Below are positions 49,226 through 64,000 of a stretch of DNA of 64,000 nt, one piece after another (within the stretch, counting starts at the first letter, position 1; the number at the start of each line of letters is the position of its first letter). The notes beneath the pieces were generated by a model. The model did no database searches. It was not told the DNA's origin and worked only from the letters and a program-made list of their open reading frames with translations. The translations under genes and the position numbers were made by a program. The DNA is taken from assembly GCA_964036155.1 (NCBI GenBank), contig OZ038422.1:79817201-79881200 (forward strand), written 5' to 3'. Origin of the DNA: Diploscapter coronatus. Lineage: Eukaryota; Nematoda; Chromadorea; Rhabditida; Rhabditidae.

Positions 49226-51851
49226 AATAACGTTCCCATCGTATTGGCCTTCTGAATTGATCGACGAAGCTGAGGAGTCAGGAGGAATGTATCTGCTTCT
49301 GAATCTCAAGGACGAGAACTCGCTCTCGCACGTCGTCAATCTTCTGGTGAGAAGTTTTCAGTTTTCTTAGTGAAATGAAATCTTCAAAAAAAAAGTCAAG
49401 TAATTTAAAAATCAAGTGGTTTCAATAATCGCTATTTATTCTCATTTTTCGTAAAATAATAAAATGAACAAGGAATTAGAGGAGAAAAGATGAATTTCTG
49501 TGGTTTAAGTTCGCGAATGGCTATTCTGCGATAACCCTCGGCCAAGCGATCGAGTCCCTCTGTCCGAGTTGCTGTGAGACAAGTGGAATGGGAAAGCCGT
49601 ACGTTCCGCAGAGAGGAAACGATGTCAGCAGTGTCAGCATTTCTTTCTTTATTTTTAAATTCTATTTCTGTCAGATGTCACGACATCAACGGAATATTTG
49701 TATATAAAATGTATAATTTGTAACCTTTGTGACAAGATTGAAGCATATTCATTTGCACCTGCGCTTTCAATTTACGAAAATAATAAAACGGGTATTTTTA
49801 GATTATCTTTGGGCAGGACCCCTCTTCATCTTCGCCCTCGCCCCGTGAAAGAGGAGGTAGGAAATCGGAATAATCGAAAATTCCGAAAAAAAAAACATAG
49901 AATAAGCCTTTTCATGCCCACATTTGCGGATTTTATCTTCCATTCTGTCAAAAAATCGACTGTTTCAAATAGATGATAAAAGAACCTTGATGAAAGGCTG
50001 ATTATTGTGATTACTGCATGTTTCAGGTCATCGCATGCACGCCTCTTCTCACTACCGTCGTCTGCCACAAATCAACATTTCGACAGTGGGGAATTCGACG
50101 AATGGCTCTGCCCCAGGTGCCCCAGGGGCCTCGTCTCAGTCTTCCGCAACTTCTGGGTCACTCACCAAAGGCGAACTCGTTCAATCTCACGACATTCCTA
50201 CTCAGGTTTTGATTTGAGACATTTCTTCCTTTATGTTTCATTCCAGGAAAGAGAAGAAGTCGTGTTCGACAATGGCGAATACTCGGCAAGTGAGCTGATC
50301 GTCGCGGTGGCCGAAATGAAACAGGAAAATTCGATGGACGATGTAAGTTTTTTTTTCTTGACAAAGCTACTATTTCATGGTAAGCCGGCAAAATTACGTG
50401 GAACCAAATTGATCGTTTTTATTTTTATGTATGAAAAAGTTGAAATGTATCAAATTAAAGATTCTCATTTGTAATAATTCTTCTTGACTTTGTGCAGCAG
50501 CAGCAGTTACTCAACTTTTTTGATTTTAAAATTTTTCATTTTCCCCTTTCAGAGAGATTCGCCCATCGACGTTGAAGATGACAGTTTCAACGTGCACCAA
50601 GCCCTCGAGATGCTCGGCCACCAGGCAACGAGCGGCGCTACCACGCCGAACTACGAGCCGAGCAAGAAGAGGAGAAGACTCGGCACCATCACAACCACTG
50701 CACAGAGTCTCGACGGACAGACCATCACTGAGGAAATCATCATTTCTCCCGAGGCCTTTCAGTGTCAGGTAGAAAATTAAGCATGTCACAAAAAATGAAT
50801 TCTCCTATTTCTCTTTGAAACTAAAATTATTTTACAAAGAATATGAAACATGAAATATCGAATTTTGGAATGTCTTTCTTTAAAAGTTATCTATTGGAGA
50901 GAACTTGACAAGACATCAAAAATGACGAACTTTGAGGGAAATGATCAAAATCTTGAAAAACGCATCTTCGAAAATTTAGGTGTGCAAAAAGTCAATTTCC
51001 CGCACGGGTCAGTATGCGAATCTGATCAACCACTTGTCCAGACATGCCAAACTTCACGCCCAGAAGAAGCAGTATGCGTAAGTTTTTTTTTCATTTTTTC
51101 CTAAAAATGCATAAGCTTTGACAATTCGTTTTACGGGTATGTTTAAATACTGTATACTTTCATTTTCGAAAGCGAAAATTCGTTAGTTCGTGATCTGTTA
51201 TTCTGAGAGTATCCTAAATTTTATATAATGAGTTTCAAATACAGTTCATTTTCGTATATAACATAAATTTGGTCAGCCATGTTCAAATGTCTTAAATCGA
51301 AAATGGTCGTTTTCAGTTGCCCTGTGTGCAGTTCGTCGTTCAGTCGTCGCTACCTCTGCGTGTCGCACATCAAAGACGTTCATCCTCATGTCACCGAGGT
51401 TAATCCCATTGACTACAGGTAATTTGATTGCTAATGTGGAAAACTCATTGAGATAATAATCGGATTTGAATTGGAATTTATTATCTGAAGTTTCGAGCGA
51501 GAATGATCGTTTTTGTTAACTGCTTCATAAATAGCTAGCCTGAAACATGAGATTTTTAACATCATAACTGCTCCATACAATTACTTTAACGAAACTTTGA
51601 TTGGCTGAAGAATTATTAGCCCATTTTACTATGAATTTTAACAATTCACAAATTAAGTATTTTTGCGAAACTCATAAAGGGGGACAATTTCCAGTGACGA
51701 GTTGAAAGAGGAATACCGAACTCTGTTGGAGGTGTGTTTTCCGATGATGGAGCAGTACAGAAGGCCTGTGAAGAGAGACGACCATGTCGAGACTCAGCAA
51801 GTCGCGCAGCACCACGAGGAATACGAGCAGGAGGAGAATTCGGGCATATAG
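49226..51851 (+). CDS. Two-finger C2H2 zinc-finger protein sharing the homeobox gene's N-terminal domain, 5' incomplete
   Basis: Exons: 49226-49346, 49510-49623, 49817-49856, 50027-50205, 50247-50342, 50553-50768, 50980-51077, 51317-51418, 51695-51851; about 374 visible residues, start codon not found. The first two exons encode GGMYLLLNLKDENSLSHVV...FANGYSAITLGQAIESLCPSC, aligned in order, length and intron position with the first two exons of the homeobox gene upstream. A Ser/Gly-rich linker, an acidic segment and a basic nuclear-localisation-like SKKRRR follow. Two zinc fingers come next: FQCQVCKKSISRTGQ...LINHLSRH (BED-like, long) and YACPVCSSSFSRRYLCVSHI..VH (classical C2H2). The tail is acidic and Gln-rich. 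Probably a nuclear DNA-binding regulator. The end of the second exon is uncertain; an earlier donor at 49604 would also fit. Confidence 0.78.
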
Positions 51852-54427
51852 GCATACGGTAAGTGAAAACCCTCCTCATCCATAATTTTCTATTAATGAG
51901 TTTGGAAGTAAACTATGAAATTTTCAAATCATAAAATTCATAAATATTCGTCGACTTGGGGAATTTCGAACTGTCCTCTTTTTATGCGTTAATCGCAGTT
52001 CTAAATTTACCAAGTGAATTTTCACTGATATGGTGGTATTCGAGGTAATGCCGTTTTTTCCTTCGATTTGAAATTTTTATATTGATCTAAGATTTAACCA
52101 GAAAATCGCAACTTCTAAACTTCAACTGATAAAATTGTTTTACACATGGAAACTACCGGTGATACTTATGTCTTTAGTGTGTTGTATTTTCTTGAAATTC
52201 TAGTTCTTTGACGATAACATTTATCATTCTCATTTTTGAAAGGTCTCAACAAATGGTTACATATTTGGTTCATCCCTTATCATCGCTAGTTTTATTTTGA
52301 TCGTGTTTTGATGAAAATCTAAAAGCTCTGATTTTTTTTTTTTTAATTTTTGGCCAGGTAGTTTTGGATTTAGAAAATTTCATATTTTTTACAACTCTTG
52401 AGGATTCGCAAAATTATTAGCTATCATAGACAAAATTGTGTAATTTTTATTTGTTCCTTTAGATTTTGAAAATCTAACATATCAATTATTTGCTGAAAAA
52501 ATTTATCTTTGATGGGTTTGGTCAAATAATAATTTGAGTGCACCTAATGGAAGTAATATTTCCGATTTCGGAGAATAAATGATGAGTCCCCTGTGAAGTT
52601 CACATGAAATCTGCATAAAATTGAATTATTTTCGAAAAATTCGGAGCAGTCGATTTTACCACAAACCACACATTTTCGAAAGATTATGCAATAACTTCAT
52701 GTCAGGCGGCTAGCCCAAAATATGGGGTAAGTTGAGTTTTGTAGGCCGAAAACACTATGTAAATATTTGTAGTAGTTATAGTTTGTCGCCTGTTCAAAGA
52801 AAAAATCATCATATTTTACTAATACTTATTATTAACATAAAATAACATGATATCATGGCTCGAAATAAAAATTTCATGAAACATTTCAAATTTTAGCATG
52901 AATAGTTCAAGTCTTTAGTCGTAATTTTGATAAAGAAATCATGTAGTATCAAATTTCATTTGAATTTGATAAATATATGTAAATACGAAATTGCGTCATC
53001 TTAGGGTATCAAAAGATGAGATGGAATATTATTCATGTATTCAGAATTTGGCTTTTTTCTGAAAACAACTTGGTATTTTTCAAGGTTTATTCAATATTAA
53101 CTGGTTCGTGAGTAAATTTGTTCGTTGTTCGTGATTTTATATGTTCGAAGCTAAAAATACGGTATGTTATTTGATTTGATGGCAATTTTCATCAGCTCAT
53201 TTACAAGTACATCTGCATCTGAATTGGATTGTGTAAGTCACAAACTACATGCGGTGTGAACTCGACGTAATAACACTTGTCTCTCGTCAGCCTGAGCAAA
53301 CATTTGCAGAATCGAGAAAATGGGGCAGCAGATTTTTCGAACTCCAATAGACTGTATCGATGCTCGACGGGCTGATCCGAATGAACCCGATGCGTGAAGA
53401 TCGACACGAATCAAAACGTGGCGGGAAAATAGACAAATGCTGTAGATTGAACGAAAATATTCGAAAATTTATCGACATTGCAGTGCTTTACGAAATTTCT
53501 ACGGCCTGGACCTTGATATAAATCAAACACTGCTGAAACAAAGTTGATCTTCATGATACTTTCATTGGGGTTTACTAAATGACGTTAAATCGTGAAAAAT
53601 AAGAAATCCAATGAATGAGATAATATTTTCCCTGTACGTCTATCATTGGAGCAATAAAATCAGTCCATGAAATTCTCACATGTACTTGCATTTGGTTCAG
53701 GGAGTTCAATACAAATTTCTGAAAGTTGTGCAATAATTTTCAAATTCCATACGCGGGACATGTTAGTCTAGCATGATGATAATCTGTTGTTGATATTAGA
53801 GCAAATGGAGAGAAAAAATGGCTGATCAAAGATTTAGCGAAGAGAGGCGGAGCTTATCAGCACAATAGTTCAAATGTTGTGCAATTTTGCAATTTTAGCG
53901 TAACCAGAGAATAGAAAAGCTGCACTTCGTGCGTATCTTAAAGCTTTTAGTAGTACAAGACATCTAAAGCATATCTTAATTCTGATCTATGATATGAAAA
54001 TCTAGATAAGTCCTGATGATGGTTTTTGGACCTAATCTAAAATATGAAGATATAGTCTACATCTTAGATTGTGATTTCTGCCTTACTCATGATCTGTGAT
54101 ATAAGGACTGAGGACATAAGTATAACGGCAAAGTTGTGATGATTTTCGACAACTTGTATAAAGCCTTTCACTCTGAAAAGTGAACACAAACTATGATATG
54201 AAAGTCCTGACTTTTCGACTCTTTCACCGTCCTCTTTTTCTCTCGCCTTTTCTCTCCCAAGTACATAAACCAACCGAGTCCAACACTTGTCCATGCCTTT
54301 CGCTTTTAACTCGTAAACCCTGCAACTTTTTCCGAGTTACCGTATTTTCAAATTTTAATTTCAGATTACATATCGTCTATGATTACCTATTACTTATCGG
54401 AGGTCGGACTTAACTAGAACCTAAGAA
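51852..54427. other. 2.6 kb AT-rich intergenic region
   Basis: I see no exon here. It must include the zinc-finger 3' UTR and the promoter of the P-glycoprotein gene. ORFs at 53201-53478 and 54064-54294 on the minus strand have no support. Confidence 0.6.
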
Positions 54428-60888
<6,461 letters not shown>

Positions 60889-61177
60889 TCTGTTCATTTT
60901 TATTTGAGATTTTGTTGTAAATTGAGCTAGTCATAATGTTATTTACTCTCAAGGTGTTTTTCTTGTAAAGTTTTGATTTTTGGCATACTGTGCAATGTGT
61001 TTGTCTTGTTCTTTGCAGAATTTTTAGTCATTCCTTTTGTTTGAAATTGACTGTTCTTACTACTGAAACGGGTTTCTGAACTGGAATTGGTAGAAATTTC
61101 GAATAAACTGAATTTATTAGATCTTCCTCTATGCACAAACAATAAACCTGAGATATAAATAGTGCGTGATAAGTTGT
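60889..61177. other. Overlapping 3' UTR zone of convergent genes
   Basis: Plus-strand AATAAA at 61102-61107 (pgp) and minus-strand AATAAA at 61118-61113 (phosphatase) lie within 20 bases, so the two 3' UTRs probably overlap. A second plus-strand AATAAA is at 61141-61146. Confidence 0.5.
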
Positions 61178-63120
61178 TCAAGACTCGCAGCCAACTGATC
61201 GCAAACTTCTCCGCTGCCTCGTTGTTTCTCTTCGGTTGTTCGGGTTGGTCCATGGAATTCTGTTCGTGAGCGTCTTTGTGTCATGGCACGTGTATCCTCG
61301 GTAGTACTCTTGAAGATCGTCACAGCATCGAAGGAAGGCCTAAAAGTGCATCTTTTTGTAAATCTAGAAGTTTTCGAACAATGGTGAGACAGAATTCCGA
61401 ATTTCGCTCAGATCTTGTAGATATTGAACAAATGTTGGCATTACTGATTATAAATTAAACAAAAATCTTAAGCGATTTTTCAAATTGAAGAGTTTTGGGC
61501 TTCAATTCTGCCAGTTTCTTTCAAATCCAACCTTCAAAGGGCATGCGCCTCTTTCTGCTGCACTCGTTCCATTGCATCCTTTCGCGTACTTCGTGTAGTT
61601 TGTCATTTCACTCTTTGCCCCTGCTTTGTAGTAGATCTTGAAAGAGAACCTACTTCATGAATACCAATTCTTTTTCATGCATTCTACCTCAACTTCTGGC
61701 ACACCATCATTGTCGTAGATCTCGAATGCGAGTGCAGCGTTGTATTGGGGGAAAGAGTCGTAGCCAACAGTGACGTTCATTATTCCGATTGATTCGAGAA
61801 CGAGGTGGATTATCCAATCTTGCTAACAGATGATTCATGAATCGAGATTTCTCAATTGAAGTCTTACGCTGGAATAATAGATCAGCTTGATGTTGCTGAA
61901 GTTAGGACAGAACTCTCTTGGGCATGGAGCTAATGATTTCGAACCGTTTTTACTCCTACTAAAGCATTTTCCTCTGTAGCAGTTCCACTTCTCCCTATTT
62001 TAGAGACCTTGATGATTTATAAGGATTGCTTGTTTACTGAAGATCATGAAGCATCGTGTAGAGCAGATATCCGACTTTGATGCGGATCATTTTCGGGTCA
62101 TAGAGTTCACCAATGAATAGTTGATGTCGCATCATCTAAAAATATGCCATTTCAGGATTCTTTATCTTCGGATTAACCTTTGCGTACGCTCGTTCCAACG
62201 ACTCTGCATCAATGCCCATTGGCAGTGGTAGGTCGTTTTTATACTGAACTGAACTTTCTTCAGAAAGCTTCATGAAGCAAACTAACCTCATTCCATATCG
62301 ACTCAACTGTGGCGTAGTCTGACCAATGATTTAGTCCTGGAATCGTGATGTTGAAGCATTCGAAAATCGCTGCGTCGACATCAGGCCACTAGAGATACAA
62401 TCGTACTTTATGCAAAATTGAGCCACGCACATGTTTGAAATTATCGTAGCCTTTCCAAATCTTTCCGCACAGTTCCTTGAAGCGATTTTCTTCGACTGGA
62501 CAGTCATATATGTCGTAATCAAGAAGCTGAACTTCGCTATGAAGTTGAAACTAGGAAAGGACTTACCTTCTCGGTGAATTCAGTCCTCATTGGTACAGCG
62601 ATCGGTATGGAATTCGCGGGTTTATTGTGGAAGAGCCCGGCTCCGACAAGGTTTCCCGTCATCAAGCAGCGGTTTTCGTTTATTCCATAGGCGTAAATCT
62701 GTACCTCATTTTGACAGGGCATAAAATTCTAATGTTACCTCTTTTGGAACCAATATCGGATTTAGGAATCCTGTCTGAACATACCGTTTGTTCAGATAAA
62801 GCCCTAATTGGTATGATTCCTCGATGCCTTTCTAAATTTAGACCCAGTGACTTGAAAGATTGAATTCTTTTACATCAGTTAGCTCACCGGCACCTCGTTT
62901 GAAGTAATTTTTGTACGTCCGACTTGAAATGTAACTCTGAGGAGCTCTAGCACCATGTCGAAAAATCTAGATTTTGGTGAAATAGATAAAACTAAAAAAA
63001 GACCCTTGCCAATTGACTGAAGATCAGCTTCCGCTTGTTATTGTTCGCCTTATCTTGCGATTGAACGAGTTCAATAGTTGCAAATAACGTTAGAAAATGG
63101 AACAATTCGACAAACTTCAT
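61178..63120 (-). CDS. Secreted histidine acid phosphatase, HD motif altered
   Basis: Branch-2 histidine acid phosphatase: a phosphohistidine intermediate hydrolyses phosphomonoesters at acid pH, in lysosomes or outside the cell. Minus-strand exons: 63120-63004, 62966-62874, 62831-62739, 62704-62567, 62526-62431, 62388-62287, 62243-62178, 62135-62038, 61994-61868, 61822-61688, 61636-61532, 61339-61178; phases agree, 443 residues. Residues 1-20 are a signal peptide (MKFVELFHFLTLFATIELVQ). The nucleophile motif RHGARAP is at 42-48. RGAGELTD and the NENRCLMTG segment follow as usual in the family. The C-terminal catalytic motif, normally HD in YSAHD, reads YYSSQDW: His is replaced by Gln at 311 and Asp312 is kept. 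Cysteines are numerous (FCPNF, CPLKAFLRCC) as in secreted relatives. NVT and NGT are glycosylation sequons. Activity is uncertain because of the His-to-Gln change. Confidence 0.88.
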
Positions 63121-63905
63121 CGGGGAATGAATCGAAATTTTATAGAGAAATAGCAAAAGGAAACAACGAAAATCGATAATATTCTCGAAATATAGTTTTA
63201 GCAATTGTAGATTTTTAGTCTGGATAATAATAATCAAATTTACGACATAAATAAATCTTAGTGTGGTCTGTGTAAACACATAAAATAAGGCTAAAATGTC
63301 GAATGTGTAAAAAGGAATGTGGTTTTAGGGGTCAATTTTTAGGCTTTGATCGAACCCTGAACATTCGCGTGTTGTATGCTTTGCTAATTGTATTCCATTA
63401 ACGATATTTCACCCCATGGACACAGTCATTCGAAAACGTTGTTCACGCTTTTTTCTTTAATTTATTGATTCAGACAAGTCTAAAAATATCTCATGGTACA
63501 TGAAAACTATTCCAGCTGATTCTTTGAGGCTATACTTCATCAGCGAAGAAAATATACAAGGTGGGGTTTTGATAGAAATTTAGAAAATTGACAAAAATCA
63601 CTAGGAAACAAAATAACTACTGATGAATAATACTCTGACGGGATATCATCGTAAAAATACGAAGTTGTTGTGCAAAGGTTTGTTATTTTTATCCTCCTAC
63701 TTGTGACGAATACTTTTAAGAAATTTATTTTCATTCAACCAAAATTAACAATAAAATTATCAAAAATTTCCGAGAAACATGAATATTTTTGAGCAGAAAC
63801 GAAACACTTTCCTAAATCAACAATTTTCTATCCTAAAATCTAATTATTGATGATTGACACGTTTTTGAAGGTAACAAATAAAAACATTGATTGCTTTCCA
63901 CCAAC
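63121..63905. other. Upstream region of the phosphatase gene
   Basis: About 0.8 kb holding the minus-strand promoter and 5' leader of the phosphatase and the 3' UTR of the next minus-strand gene. No other exon is seen. Confidence 0.55.
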
Positions 63906-64000
63906 TTATCGCTCTAATTTCAGCAAATAGTAGGTATAATTTGGGATGTATTCGTTTTCCTCGCACACTGAGAAGAGTACAGTGCTATTGTCGAGTTTCT
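63906..64000 (-). CDS. Last exon of a further minus-strand gene, partial
   Basis: A minus-strand frame open from the window edge ends at a TAA (63908-63906). It reads DNSTVLFSVCEENEYIPNYT and YYLLKLER before the stop, with C-ending codons, a glycosylation sequon and one cysteine. This looks like the end of a secreted protein but is too short to assign. The other two frames also run some distance, so this is a tentative call. Confidence 0.35.
   Translation of the reverse strand, partial: KLDNSTVLFSVCEENEYIPNYTYYLLKLER

Overview
The window looks like a chromosomal segment from a nematode, most likely a chromadorean. The evidence is: many short introns (about 40-60 bases, often ending TTTCAG); intergenic distances that fit operons; start codons placed just after splice-acceptor-like sites, as expected for spliced-leader addition; and the gene set (ABCB transporter, secreted histidine acid phosphatase, homeobox and zinc-finger genes with a shared N-terminal domain). 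I cannot assign a genus from sequence alone. No tRNA, rRNA, CRISPR array or intact transposon was recognised. Gene models were assembled by hand from open frames, GT/GC-AG boundaries and phase. Exon ends may be off by one base in places, and some first exons could not be found. Layout: 1-3225 (+) is the chaperonin subunit CCT-1/TCP-1 alpha, missing its N-terminus. It converges on a 20-exon minus-strand TBC-domain RabGAP of the USP6NL/RN-tre type (10926-4954), whose large intron holds a possible alternative first exon or nested ORF. Upstream of it on the same strand is COX10 (14574-12219), the mitochondrial haem A synthesis farnesyltransferase. Divergent from COX10 runs a plus-strand pair that may be an operon: an unrecognised 724-residue protein with two SUMO-type motifs (14808-19091), then a WBP11-like splicing protein (19621-22416). 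The middle is less ordinary. 25994-31237 (+) encodes the N-terminal part of a CUL-1-like cullin, spliced in frame to five small exons and part of a sixth that encode an array of roughly 27-residue repeats. The RBX1-binding and neddylation part of the cullin is absent. A 40-residue single-membrane-span ORF follows within about 80 bases. Then come a small locus of uncertain frame (31918-33088) and a compact minus-strand kelch-repeat gene without BTB/BACK domains (35870-33912). About 8.7 kb follows without a convincing gene but with many ATTA-type homeodomain sites and pyrimidine-rich tracts. After it come two adjacent plus-strand transcription-factor genes: a Q50 homeobox gene (44632-47246) and a two-finger C2H2 gene (49226-51851). 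They share the same two-exon N-terminal domain. The right part has a complete P-glycoprotein (54428-60888, +) converging on a secreted histidine acid phosphatase (63120-61178, -) whose HD motif is altered to QD, and the end of one more minus-strand gene at the right edge. Working together: CCT, COX10, WBP11 and the RabGAP are housekeeping functions (folding, respiration, splicing, Rab traffic) with GC-ending codon bias. The 29.9-36 kb block is AT-ending, as are the repeat exons, small ORF and kelch gene. It looks like younger, lineage-specific material. The main candidate for something undescribed is the cullin-repeat chimera.
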